Assembly (NCBI GenBank): GCA_023265495.1
Contig: JAHFTP010000023.1
Coordinates: 1-13,888, forward strand
Source: Chlamydiota bacterium
Lineage (GTDB): Bacteria; Chlamydiota; Chlamydiia; Chlamydiales; Rhabdochlamydiaceae
DNA length: 13,888 nt
Direction of reading: 5' to 3'
Position numbers and translations under genes: made by a program. The notes below the pieces were generated by a model. The model saw only the letters and a list, made by a program, of their open reading frames with translations. It did not search any database and was not told the DNA's origin. Of the stretch, positions 5,703 to 13,888 are shown in pieces (the first letter of the stretch is position 1; each line of letters starts with the position of its first letter).

Positions 5703-6110
5703 TTAAAGGGAGGCTTTTTTGCTTTGATATTTCTCCCAGCAAGCATCGATGATTTTTGGCAGTGCTATGGGGTCAAAGGGTTTGACGATGATGTCTGCGA
5801 TATCCATTTGTAAGAACTGGTCTATCTCGTGTTTTTGTGCTTTTGCCGTCAGGAAGATAATGGGAGTTGTACGAAGGGCAGGGATGAGTCGGATGGTTTG
5901 CAGTGTAGCAATGCCATCCATTCCCGGCATCATGACATCTAGTAAGATGAGATCGGGCAGCTCTTTCGTTGCGAGCTCAATGCCGGCGGGCCCTGAGCTA
6001 GCGCACAAGATGGTCAGATCCGTTCTGTCTGTAAAGCAAAATTTGAGGATGGTTAAGATGTCGGTATCATCATCGATGAAGAGAAGTTTTTTCAGCGGGG
6101 GTGTGGACAT
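5703..6110 (-). CDS. Single-domain response regulator (receiver)
   Basis: The 135-residue CheY-like protein consists of one receiver domain: acidic pair D13/D14 in LLFIDDDTD, phosphoacceptor D58 in LILLDVMMPGMDG, T88 in IIFLTAKA, and K110 in IIVKPFD. There is no DNA-binding or enzymatic output domain, so it must act by protein contact or as a phosphorelay intermediate. ATG 6110 is chosen because AGGAG (6116-6120) lies 5 bases away; a GTG one codon upstream (6111-6113) is too close to it but possible. The start overlaps the TGA of the histidine kinase (6110-6112), which indicates translational coupling and marks the kinase as its partner. No terminator hairpin is evident in the 30 bp between its stop and the pseudogene end. 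Confidence 0.9.
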   Translation of the reverse strand: MSTPPLKKLLFIDDDTDILTILKFCFTDRTDLTILCASSGPAGIELATKELPDLILLDVMMPGMDGIATLQTIRLIPALRTTPIIFLTAKAQKHEIDQFLQMDIADIIVKPFDPIALPKIIDACWEKYQSKKASL

Positions 6111-9055
6111 CACTTCTCCTCTAGGCTGTCGATTTGTTTTGTATTAGCTAGGGGAAGAATAAAATAAAATGTGGAGCCTATCTCTTTTTTAGAAGAAAAG
6201 CCAATGGTCCCCCCATGGGCCTCTATAATCTTTTTGCAGAGGCTAAGTCCTATGCCGGATCCGGGTTTGCGGTCGAGAGTGCCTTCTCTAGCAAAGCGGT
6301 CGAAGATTTTTCCTTTAAAATCTTCTGCTATCCCTTCTCCGGCATCTTTTACTGCGACATACACACTATTGTGGTTCTCTTTTATTATAGAGACATCGAT
6401 GACAGAGTTGGGATAAGAGAATTTGATGGCATTGGAGAGAAGGTTATTTATCACTTGTATAAGTCTATTAGCATCAGCCATTACCGTTGCATCATAGGTG
6501 GGTTCTTCTAAGAGGATTTGTATGTGAGAAGTTTCGCAAAGAGAACGGGATGTCTGTATCGATTCTTTCACAATGTCTATCAACTTTATTTCGGTAAAAT
6601 GGTACTCCATTTTTCCTTCTTCCATTTTTTCTGTATCAAGAAGGTCGTTGATGAGGACAATGAGTTTTTGGGAGTTGCGGTACGCTGCCTCAACAAGTTC
6701 TTTTAATTTAGGGGTCGTATTGATATTTTGGTCTGCGCTAAGAAGACCTAATGCTCCGTGTATGGAGGTAAGTGGCGTCCTCAGCTCATGGCTGACATTG
6801 GCGATAAATTGCATTTTCAGCCGGTCTATGTTTTTGATAACAGTGACATCATCGGATGCCCCAAAAAAGCCTACGATGTTCCCTTCGTCATCGAGTTGAG
6901 GAATGCCGGTGCCTTCTAACCATTTTCTGGTATCTAGCTTGGATCGAAACTGTAAGGGAGAGTGTTTCCAACTTATTTTTTCTTGCAGACACTTTTGGAA
7001 CTCTTGATACGCCTTTGCTTTTTCTTCTTCTTTCGTATCTAGTAAGAGCAGATAGTTCATGCCGGTTACTTCTTCTGGAGAATATCCTAGTATGGATGCA
7101 ATCCCGGGGCTGGAGTAGACGATTTTTCCCTCGGCGTTGATTTCCCAAATCCAGTCCTGCGTGGCTTCAATGAAGCTCCTAAACTTTTTTTCACTTTTTT
7201 TCACTTTTTCTGAAAGCGTGGTGAGCTCAGTTGTATCCCAGCTAACACCGGTCATGCGGATGGGCTCTCCTTGCATATCGTAGAAGATTTTGCCTCTAGA
7301 TTGGATATATCGTATCCCGTCACCGGGAAGAGAGAGTTGATATTCCAGATCTGTTGGTCTATCAGACTTGGTCATTTGTAGAAGATGCTGCTTGAGATCG
7401 TTGAGCTTTGGCTTGATAAATAGGGTAAAGAAATCATTGGGCTTTTCTATTTTAACATGGGTGGGGATATGCAAGATTTCATGGAGATGATCATCTATAT
7501 AAAATTGATCCAAGGAGAGATCCCATGTCCATGTTCCCACTTGAGCTGCGGATAAAGCTATAGATAGCTGCTCTTGGTGTTTGGCAAGCTGCTGTTTTAC
7601 TTCGTGTAGCTGCTGATAATTTTTTTGTGCATTTACCCATAGATGAAAGCAGAAGCTCGTTAATAAAGATACAGACAGTCCTCCAAGTATGGAGATCCAA
7701 AAGAGATTCGTATCCATGCGCGGTTTAAGAAAAGAGGGAAGGGGGGCGTATTGCAGTGTCCAATGAAGGTCGTCGACGTCTATATTTGATGACTTGTCGA
7801 AAGGGGATTTTTTGGGATTTTCTATGGGATTGAATTGTAGCAGCGTTTGTTTTCCATCGCGTAGTGTAATAGTAAAATGCTCTAGGGAATAAGCTGTGAG
7901 AATTCTTTGCATCAATGGCTGTAGATTATACGATGCGATGGTGGCGCCATTAAATTTTTCATTTTCGTAATAGGGCAGGACTGTAATAAGCTCATTTGCT
8001 ATTTCTTTGTTGTTCATGGCATCGTAGAAGATAAAAAACTGTATTGTTCTGCCACTAATGATATTTTGTATGGCAGTGGTTCCGAAGTTGGAGGAAATAT
8101 TTACTCCTTGATGGTCCTTTTGCATAGCGAGGAGGATAGAGGTTTTAAAGGAAGCATCGACCTGTTCAAAAATAAGGAGATCAGGATGTACTTGTAGAAG
8201 CTGTTGCAGAGCAGGGGTCCATGTGGCCTTATCATTTGGTTGAAATAGAACAACAAGATTTTGTAGGGCTGAAAGATAAGAGGTGCTGTTTTGTAAATAG
8301 TGCTTAATTGCGTAGGCGTTTTGCTCTATTTCTTCTTCAATCAAGGTGTTTATGAAGAGGCTTTTTTCTGCTTTTATACCAAAAGATAGAGACAATGTCA
8401 GAATACTGACAATTTCGAAAAGTAAGAAAGGTATGCCTTTCGATAGGCCTACTTTATTTGTTATAGCGCCACTTATCAGAGAGGCAATCATTCCACTTCC
8501 CAAGACAACGATAATACAGGCAGCAATGACGGGGGTGTCTGCAGCTGGGGGAAAGATGTATTGGGTGAGAATGGGAAAAAGATGTGCGAGGAATCCCGTG
8601 ACTCCAAAGAAAACAATAAATAGTCCCCATGAAAGGAAAATAATGGTTTTGATCCGGGAAAGCAGCGGGCTGCGGTAGAGGACGAAGAACAGTCCTACAT
8701 GCATGATAGAAAATGCCGGCATGAGCCACATAGGATGAGACATTTTGGGGTCGACCCTCAAGTCTATGGAGAAAAGCCTCTCCACGAAAGAGAGGGCTGC
8801 TATAGCGAAGAGGGCTGCTCCTATACCTCGTTGTAGCCACGGAGCCCAGCCATGTAAAAGGGCTATTAGGGCAATGCCGCTTCCCATGTAACAGTAGGTG
8901 CCATTCACAGCTACTGTGCGTAGAGAAATCCATTTTATCCCGAATACTTGAGGGAAGTAGAGCGCAAGCCAAATATAGATCCCTGCAAAGAGACTAAAGA
9001 GGGCGCAGCAATAAGCCAATCTGTTTAGCAGTTTCGCCTGGTTTGTTCCGTCCAC
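6110..9055 (-). CDS. Multi-pass membrane PAS-PAS sensor histidine kinase
   Basis: The 981-residue kinase starts at GTG 9053-9055. About seven hydrophobic segments lie between residues 13 and 227, followed by an extracytoplasmic region of ~215 residues (230-448; CHASE-like in position, not recognised by motif), another TM (451-473) and a short coiled-coil-like stretch. Two PAS domains follow (about 495-612 and 620-742; the second has WIWEINAEGKIVYSSPGIASILGY and a PAC end). HisKA has the phospho-histidine H756 in FIANVSHELRTPL. The HATPase_c has the N-box NNLLSNAIKFS (N875), G1 DAGEGI (904-909) and G2 GSGIGL (932-937). All catalytic motifs are intact. It should autophosphorylate in response to a membrane or periplasmic signal and pass the phosphate to the overlapping receiver protein. 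There is no obvious Shine-Dalgarno upstream of the GTG. It is divergent from the phosphoglucomutase gene. Confidence 0.93.
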   Translation of the reverse strand: MDGTNQAKLLNRLAYCCALFSLFAGIYIWLALYFPQVFGIKWISLRTVAVNGTYCYMGSGIALIALLHGWAPWLQRGIGAALFAIAALSFVERLFSIDLRVDPKMSHPMWLMPAFSIMHVGLFFVLYRSPLLSRIKTIIFLSWGLFIVFFGVTGFLAHLFPILTQYIFPPAADTPVIAACIIVVLGSGMIASLISGAITNKVGLSKGIPFLLFEIVSILTLSLSFGIKAEKSLFINTLIEEEIEQNAYAIKHYLQNSTSYLSALQNLVVLFQPNDKATWTPALQQLLQVHPDLLIFEQVDASFKTSILLAMQKDHQGVNISSNFGTTAIQNIISGRTIQFFIFYDAMNNKEIANELITVLPYYENEKFNGATIASYNLQPLMQRILTAYSLEHFTITLRDGKQTLLQFNPIENPKKSPFDKSSNIDVDDLHWTLQYAPLPSFLKPRMDTNLFWISILGGLSVSLLTSFCFHLWVNAQKNYQQLHEVKQQLAKHQEQLSIALSAAQVGTWTWDLSLDQFYIDDHLHEILHIPTHVKIEKPNDFFTLFIKPKLNDLKQHLLQMTKSDRPTDLEYQLSLPGDGIRYIQSRGKIFYDMQGEPIRMTGVSWDTTELTTLSEKVKKSEKKFRSFIEATQDWIWEINAEGKIVYSSPGIASILGYSPEEVTGMNYLLLLDTKEEEKAKAYQEFQKCLQEKISWKHSPLQFRSKLDTRKWLEGTGIPQLDDEGNIVGFFGASDDVTVIKNIDRLKMQFIANVSHELRTPLTSIHGALGLLSADQNINTTPKLKELVEAAYRNSQKLIVLINDLLDTEKMEEGKMEYHFTEIKLIDIVKESIQTSRSLCETSHIQILLEEPTYDATVMADANRLIQVINNLLSNAIKFSYPNSVIDVSIIKENHNSVYVAVKDAGEGIAEDFKGKIFDRFAREGTLDRKPGSGIGLSLCKKIIEAHGGTIGFSSKKEIGSTFYFILPLANTKQIDSLEEK

Positions 9056-9158
9056 GTAAGATCCAAGTTCTATTCGTATAACTATAATTTTTATTTACTA
9101 TGCATTGCACCAAAACTGCAAGTCTTTTAAAGTGCAAACAAGCAGCGCAGGATTTTTT
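9056..9158. promoter_or_regulatory. Divergent promoter region between histidine kinase and phosphoglucomutase genes
   Basis: This 103-bp AT-rich stretch separates genes reading outwards. On the + strand there is a perfect TATAAT (9083-9088) with no good -35. On the - strand, TAAATA and TATAGT boxes lie downstream of a TTGCAG, at about 18 bp for TAAATA. A short inverted pair TTGCAC/GTGCAA (9105-9110, 9132-9137) is also present. Promoters must lie here by gene orientation; the exact elements are uncertain. Confidence 0.4.
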
Positions 9159-10949
9159 ATGTATCAGAATAAAGCTTTGGATAGGTTGACGCGGTCCATG
9201 CGAGATTTGGTTTTATCTTGGCTTGATGCTGCTATAGAAAAAGAGGTCAAAACCCAAATACTGCAATATTTACAGACAGATCCCAGATGTTTAGTAGAAG
9301 GTTTTTCTCATACGCTAGCTTTTGGGACGTCAGGCTTCAGGGCACTTATGGGAGTAGGTCCTGCTAGGATGAATGTCGTCACCGTGAGGTGGATCAGCCA
9401 AGGCCTTGCCCATCACGTCATAAAAAACAGGTCAAATAATAAAAAAATCGTCATCGCATTTGACAACAGAAAAGACTCTGCTTTATTTGCTAAGGAAAGT
9501 GCCAAAGTATTTGCTGCAAGTGGGATCCAAGTGGTTTTATTGCAAGAGCTCAGGCCTGTTCCTTTTCTTTCTTTTGCAGTGAGGGAGCTTGGCTGCAGTG
9601 CGGGGGTGATGATCACAGCCTCTCATAATCCCAAAGAATATAATGGGTATAAGATCTATGGGGCGGATGGGGGGGAGATAGCTCCCTCCCAGGAAAAGGA
9701 AATACAGCGCGAGTTAGACAACATCGACCTCCTTACTGGGAGCAAGGTAGCATCTTATGCAGACCCTCTCATACAGGTCATGGATCCAAAAAATTTAGAC
9801 CAAGGGTATTTTGCTGCCATGGGAAAGATCCAACTCTTTCCCGAGGAAGATAAAAAACATGGAGCTGAAATAGAGATCGTTTATTCCAGCCTCCATGGTA
9901 CGGGAGTGACCCTCACACCGATGGCGCTCTCACAGTGGGGCTTTACCCATCTACATCTAGTAGAAGAGCAGTGCAAGATAGACCCCTATTTTTCTACTGT
10001 AGAGAATCCCAACCCTGAGCATAAAGAGACGTATGCTCTGGGCTTTGCTCACTTGCGGAAGAGGGGGGCAGACCTGCTTCTTCTCAATGATGGGGATGCA
10101 GATCGCATTGGAGTGGGTCTTATAGATAAAGGGAAAGAGAGGATTTTAAACGGCAATGAGATAGCTATTTTGTGTGCCTATTTCTTATGTTCTACTAGGA
10201 AGCTACAACAACGTCTTCCCGTGCGCGGCATTTTTATTAGTACCAACGTGACTACGGAGCTAGTGAGAAAAATAGCTGCGTTTTTTCATGTGGAGTATTT
10301 TGAGGTACATACAGGATTTAAATTTATTGCAGAGATGATCCATATGCTCGAAGAGAAGCAGCCGGACATGGAGTTTTTATTTGGAGTGGAGGAATCGTAT
10401 GGTTGTTTACTTGGCAGCTATGCCAGAGATAAAGATGGGGTTGCTTCCGCCTGTTTTTTTGCAGAGATGGCTCTTTACTGTAAAAGGAAAGGACAAACAT
10501 TGATAGATCTTCTCACTGACATCTATTGTCAGTTTGGGGTGTTTAGAGAAAGGCAGCATTCTCTTGTGTTCCCTGATGATCATATAGGCGTTGCGAAGAG
10601 AGAAGAGATCATGGGCATGCTTAGGAAAAATCCCTTTCTTAGTCTCGGCAAAGAAAAAGTCTTGTATATCGAAGATTATGAAAAAGGTGTTAGAGAGCAT
10701 ATAGGTTCTGATAAAAAAGAAAAACTGTCTTTACCTAAGGCAAACACTATGCTATTTCGGTTTTCTAGTGGAGATAAGATCGTGATCAGGCCATCGGGGA
10801 CGGAGTCGAAGATTAGACTGCATATAGAAGTACAAGTAGAGAGTCGAGATTCCATCGAAGAGGCCATAAAACGAGGAGATCGGAACATTGCTATGTTGCT
10901 CCAAGATCTTACTGAGAAATTGACAGGGGAACGGCAAAATAATGGTTAA
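9159..10949 (+). CDS. Phosphoglucomutase/phosphomannomutase (alpha-D-phosphohexomutase family)
   Basis: The enzyme interconverts hexose-1- and hexose-6-phosphates through a phosphoserine, supplying sugar-1-phosphates for nucleotide-sugar, glycogen or envelope glycan synthesis. ATG 9159 (AGGA at 9149-9152) gives 596 residues; a TTG at 9105 would add 18 unconserved residues. All four family loops are present: the substrate-entry motif FGTSGFRALMGVGPARMN (55-72), the active-site serine S155 in TASHNPKEYNGYKIY, the metal loop DGDADR (311-316), and the sugar-binding GVEESYG (409-415) plus phosphate-binding RPSGTESK (544-551). The length and N-terminal helix fit the PgcA/MrsA-type mutases found in chlamydiae rather than the ~450-residue GlmM. 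Glucose versus mannose preference cannot be read from sequence. Its stop overlaps the next gene by 8 bp, so the two are probably co-transcribed. Confidence 0.93.
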   Translation: MYQNKALDRLTRSMRDLVLSWLDAAIEKEVKTQILQYLQTDPRCLVEGFSHTLAFGTSGFRALMGVGPARMNVVTVRWISQGLAHHVIKNRSNNKKIVIAFDNRKDSALFAKESAKVFAASGIQVVLLQELRPVPFLSFAVRELGCSAGVMITASHNPKEYNGYKIYGADGGEIAPSQEKEIQRELDNIDLLTGSKVASYADPLIQVMDPKNLDQGYFAAMGKIQLFPEEDKKHGAEIEIVYSSLHGTGVTLTPMALSQWGFTHLHLVEEQCKIDPYFSTVENPNPEHKETYALGFAHLRKRGADLLLLNDGDADRIGVGLIDKGKERILNGNEIAILCAYFLCSTRKLQQRLPVRGIFISTNVTTELVRKIAAFFHVEYFEVHTGFKFIAEMIHMLEEKQPDMEFLFGVEESYGCLLGSYARDKDGVASACFFAEMALYCKRKGQTLIDLLTDIYCQFGVFRERQHSLVFPDDHIGVAKREEIMGMLRKNPFLSLGKEKVLYIEDYEKGVREHIGSDKKEKLSLPKANTMLFRFSSGDKIVIRPSGTESKIRLHIEVQVESRDSIEEAIKRGDRNIAMLLQDLTEKLTGERQNNG

Positions 10950-12882
10950 GACAGGGCTATTTCCTTTTTTATGGATTCTTTCTCTCTTTGCACTAGCCGG
11001 GGATGTTTATGGAGAGAGGGATGGCAAGTGTTTTTCTTTGCAAGAAGCGGAGCCATTAACTCGCCTTCCCGATCAAAAGATGAAGGAGTATATAGAAGAA
11101 GATTTCATCTTTTATTGTGAAGATAGAAGACTTACTGAGGAAGATAGCAAATGTCTCTATGTAGAAGCAGTACTCTCCATTGCAAGAGATAATTTACCAA
11201 AAGCTAGAGGGCTTCTAGAGAAGGCCGTAGATAAAGATCCCACCTATCCGGCGCCGAGAGCACAGCTTGCCTATGTCTACCTGTGGATGGGCAAGCTGGA
11301 AGAGGCGAGAGACTCATTTGCCATTCTTGACGCGCTATGTCCTTGTAATCCGATCAGAAATCCCGGCCTCAGTCAAATAGCTGACCAGTGGGCTCTCCAA
11401 ATGGGTCATAGAGATCAAGCTATAGAGATTTGCCGGGATCTTGTGCGATGTGAGCCTGAGCAAGTAGCTTATCTATATAAGCTCGGCTCGGTTCTTGCCT
11501 TTGCACATAAATATAGAGAGGCGGAAGAAGTTTTGCAAAAGTGTTTAGCCATCGATCCGAGCGATAGTGATGCAGGGATACGATTAGGGTATGTATATCT
11601 ATGGCAAGATAAGTTAGACAAGGCGGCAAAGGTTTTTACACGGTATTGCAGCCTTCCTGAAGCACAAGAGGCCTTGGGGACCATCGCCTATAGACAATCC
11701 CACTATGAAGAGGCGAAGCATTGGTATAAGGAGAGTTTACAAGGAGAAAGGCGTAGCGAAAATGCAGAGCAAAGTCTCGCTAGGTTATATGCAAGCGACT
11801 TGCAGTTCACTCCGGCAAAGGAGCAGTATAAAGAACTTCTGCAAACGTTCCCTGGTAATGAGTCTGCAAGAAGAGAGCTTTTCGAAGTGAAGCAGCATAC
11901 AGATCCGTCGCTTGTTTCTAAGACGCAATATACGCAGAGTAAGGAAAATGACCCGAACTTAAAAATTCCTGTGGTCAGAGACTACTATTTTAATACAGAT
12001 ATCATGGTATATGTCCCGATCTATGATCAGTGGCGATTGGATTTGCGCAGCTATTGGGGATTTCAAAAGGAAAAAGACATCGCCATTCCCAATGGAGGAA
12101 ACAACTACTACGCTGACATGATTGGAGGAGGGATTACCTCGCGGCTCCTTTTTTTGCGCTACTGCGCATGGAATTTGTTTTGTAATGTGAGAAGTGCCTG
12201 GGGGGTGGGGAAGATGAACTATCCTTTCTTACATACGACCCAGCTGCAGCCGGGATCCTATTTTATCTATAATAGCGATACGCAGCTATTTGCTATAGGC
12301 GGATATATAGACTCTTTTCTCATCAAGAATTTTACGAAGATCATTTCTGATCTTTTACAGACACGCACGGTAGATGCGCGTTATGCGTATCGGTTTCCGT
12401 GCAGATTTAAGCCGGAATTAGAGGGGTGGGCGGAGGAGATGTTTATTCACGACTCTTTGCATAATAGAAGGGATTCAGAGTCTATTGCGTTTCGTTTTAT
12501 GATTCCTGGATTGGAGCGATTTGCCAAATTTTCTTACCTTTTTGAACATAAACATTTTGAAAAGCTCAACCCCAACTATTACTCCTATAAACAACAATGG
12601 AACAATAAAATAGGCATTGATCTAAAGGGGGAATTTAATTTGAAGACGACCCTCGAGCTTATTTATGAACATGGCTGGCAAAGAACCAAAGATCTTTTTC
12701 AACCCATTGGTAACTTCTTACTTGTTACGCCGCTACAGAAGCTCACAAATAATAAGATCAAGACAGTCGTCGGCTTTCGAGTAAGTGATGTTTTTAAAGC
12801 AGAGCTGGGCACCCACTACTACCGAGATACACTGCCCTATAGAGAGTGGAATATCTATGGCAATTTTCAGTGGGTGTTTTAA
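10942..12882 (+). CDS. TPR-containing outer-membrane protein with C-terminal beta-barrel
   Basis: The 646-residue product has a signal peptide (1-24, FPFLWILSLFALAGDVYG), then about six to seven tetratricopeptide-like helical repeats (about 70-315). Examples are KARGLLEKAVDKDPTYPAPR, REAEEVLQKCLAIDPSDSD and EEAKHWYKESLQGERR. A C-terminal half (about 340-646) of amphipathic strands ends in NIYGNFQWVF, with the terminal Phe of BamA-dependent barrels. Periplasmic TPR plus barrel is the layout of PgaA, BcsC, AlgK/AlgE and YaiO, which take exopolysaccharide across the outer membrane; I cannot assign it to one of them. Several cysteines (for example C132 and C135 in LCPCNP) could form disulfides. 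The start ATG 10942 lies inside the end of the phosphoglucomutase gene, with AGGGGA at 10925-10930 rather far upstream, so translation is probably coupled. A polysaccharide-export role is inference. Confidence 0.75.
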   Translation: MVKTGLFPFLWILSLFALAGDVYGERDGKCFSLQEAEPLTRLPDQKMKEYIEEDFIFYCEDRRLTEEDSKCLYVEAVLSIARDNLPKARGLLEKAVDKDPTYPAPRAQLAYVYLWMGKLEEARDSFAILDALCPCNPIRNPGLSQIADQWALQMGHRDQAIEICRDLVRCEPEQVAYLYKLGSVLAFAHKYREAEEVLQKCLAIDPSDSDAGIRLGYVYLWQDKLDKAAKVFTRYCSLPEAQEALGTIAYRQSHYEEAKHWYKESLQGERRSENAEQSLARLYASDLQFTPAKEQYKELLQTFPGNESARRELFEVKQHTDPSLVSKTQYTQSKENDPNLKIPVVRDYYFNTDIMVYVPIYDQWRLDLRSYWGFQKEKDIAIPNGGNNYYADMIGGGITSRLLFLRYCAWNLFCNVRSAWGVGKMNYPFLHTTQLQPGSYFIYNSDTQLFAIGGYIDSFLIKNFTKIISDLLQTRTVDARYAYRFPCRFKPELEGWAEEMFIHDSLHNRRDSESIAFRFMIPGLERFAKFSYLFEHKHFEKLNPNYYSYKQQWNNKIGIDLKGEFNLKTTLELIYEHGWQRTKDLFQPIGNFLLVTPLQKLTNNKIKTVVGFRVSDVFKAELGTHYYRDTLPYREWNIYGNFQWVF

Positions 12883-12897
12883 TGGTCCTCTTGCCAG

Positions 12898-13888
12898 TTA
12901 GAACAAAGGTTGTTTCGGATTCATATTTCTGAGGAATTCTTCACAGGGGATACAAAGAACGTTATTTTGCATGACTCGGCGCGTTCCCCTATATAAAAGG
13001 AGTGTTTTGCATTGAGGATAGTCCTTTTGGAATTCTTCTAATCCTCTCGTATCAGAAGGGGAGAGTGTGCTGTTATTTTTGACTTCTATAGCCCAAAATC
13101 CTGTGGGACCATAGAGAACAAAATCTACTTCGACTCCTGAACGTGTTCTCCAGAATTCTAACTCCCAAGAGTCTTCTTGGTGGTCTAACCAAAATTTGAG
13201 GTGATGAGCAACGAGGCCTTCTAAAGCAGCTCCATCAATCTCTTCAGAGCGGTCCATTGGATTTTTTGCTCGTAATGATCGAAAAACTCCAGCATCAAAA
13301 AAATAAAATTTTGCATGTGCGGAAAGGGCTCTTTGCGCTTTTTTTGTAAACACATGAAGGGTAAAAGAGAGCATCAAATCTTCTAAAATTTGCAAGTAGC
13401 TATCTACCGTTTTTCTGCTAACAGAGCATTCCCTGGCAATATTTGCCGTATTTAAAAGAGACGCGTGAGAAAAACTCATTACTTTTAAAAAACGTGCAAA
13501 ATCCCCCACTCGACGAACGATTCCCTCTTCCTGCACTTCTTCCTTAAGATAGAGGGCAGCATAGGTATTAATAGTGGCAAGAGGATTTTCTGCTTCCCAT
13601 ACAAGAGGTAAAAGACCGATTTTTAGTGCTTGATCCAACTGAAACTCATCTTTTAGCTCAAATGCAGCAAAGGGATGCATTTTTTTAAGAATAGCTCGAC
13701 CGGCAAGTAAATCAACGCCGGCTCTTTTTAATTTGCGGGCGCTAGAGCCTGTTAGGATAAATTGGATTCCTCTTTTTTCTTCAATAATGGAGTGAACAAG
13801 AGATAATAGGATGGGCACTTTTTGTACTTCATCTATGATGACCGTTTTTGCGTTAGGATTTGCAAGGATAACGTCCTTTAATTTTTCC
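12898..13888 (-). CDS. AAA ATPase with DUF4143 domain (AAA_14/DUF4143 family), 5' end beyond the window
   Basis: Reading leftwards from the right edge, 329 residues are visible and the frame is open to the edge, so the true start and Walker A lie outside. A GTG at 13816-13818 is in frame but internal: Walker B, TVIIDEVQKVP, lies just upstream of it. Further motifs, numbered from the first visible residue, are the sensor ILTGSSARKL (about 44-53) with LLAGRA, a winged-helix-like segment ANIARECSVSRKTVDSYLQILEDL (about 148-171), KFYFFDAGVFRSL (about 193-206), and a PD-(D/E)XK-like end GVEVDFVLYG...FWAIEVKN with D255, E268 and K270. These proteins are common, often multicopy and of unproven function, sometimes linked to mobile or toxin-like modules. 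The stop is 15 bp from the convergent TPR-barrel gene, with no room for separate terminators. Confidence 0.88.
   Translation of the reverse strand, partial: EKLKDVILANPNAKTVIIDEVQKVPILLSLVHSIIEEKRGIQFILTGSSARKLKRAGVDLLAGRAILKKMHPFAAFELKDEFQLDQALKIGLLPLVWEAENPLATINTYAALYLKEEVQEEGIVRRVGDFARFLKVMSFSHASLLNTANIARECSVSRKTVDSYLQILEDLMLSFTLHVFTKKAQRALSAHAKFYFFDAGVFRSLRAKNPMDRSEEIDGAALEGLVAHHLKFWLDHQEDSWELEFWRTRSGVEVDFVLYGPTGFWAIEVKNNSTLSPSDTRGLEEFQKDYPQCKTLLLYRGTRRVMQNNVLCIPCEEFLRNMNPKQPLF

Noticed and set aside
5749..6147. + strand open frame of 132 codons
   Set aside because: It lies opposite the receiver gene, whose catalytic motifs are complete; its sequence is low-complexity Ser/Met-rich antisense.
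8454..8972. - strand open frame of 172 codons
   Set aside because: It is another frame within the histidine-kinase transmembrane region with His/Ser/Cys-rich composition and no motif.

Overview
The window (13,888 bp, roughly 40-45% G+C judged by eye) looks like a chromosomal segment of a Gram-negative, host-associated bacterium. The best guess is an environmental or amoeba-associated member of the Chlamydiota (Parachlamydia/Simkania/Waddlia-like), with Legionella/Coxiella-type bacteria as the main alternative. This placement is inference. It rests on the mix of protein families: a ~600-residue phosphoglucomutase/phosphomannomutase, an outer-membrane barrel with a PWLTGPLIAPPGY-type start, a small GSQ...SED...VKLFK kinase-like protein, an MHS-type MFS transporter tail, and two ATPases of the AAA/DUF234 and AAA/DUF4143 kinds. 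No rRNA, tRNA, CRISPR array or intact insertion sequence was found.

Left part (1-3793, all + strand): the C-terminal end of an MFS transporter; a complete DNA-3-methyladenine glycosylase I (tag) with a perfect 20-bp palindrome upstream; then a tight three-gene cluster preceded by a plausible sigma-70 promoter. The cluster encodes a phosphoethanolamine-N-methyltransferase-like enzyme, a zeta-toxin-like P-loop kinase with an export signal, and a kinase-like protein with an N-terminal membrane/export segment. Gaps in the cluster are only 16-17 bp, and each gene has its own Shine-Dalgarno sequence. Together they look like a set of exported or envelope-associated modifying enzymes, the most novel-looking unit here.

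Middle part (3794-9055): a 290-bp intergenic stretch with two interleaved inverted repeats (pseudoknot geometry) and tandem TTGGGTyA-type half-sites; an outer-membrane beta-barrel gene; an imperfect 20-bp-arm hairpin; a decayed AAA ATPase of which only the two ends remain, in different frames; and, on the - strand, a two-gene two-component operon. In that operon a 981-residue multi-pass hybrid-input histidine kinase (7 TM segments, extracytoplasmic domain, TM, PAS-PAS, HisKA-HATPase) is followed, with overlapping stop and start, by a stand-alone receiver domain with no output domain.

Right part (9056-13888): a divergent intergenic region; a phosphoglucomutase/phosphomannomutase gene overlapping by 8 bp a gene for a signal-peptide + TPR + C-terminal outer-membrane barrel protein (architecture resembling PgaA/BcsC/YaiO-type export porins, suggesting envelope glycan precursor supply and export); and, convergent to them, the larger part of an AAA/DUF4143 ATPase running off the right edge.
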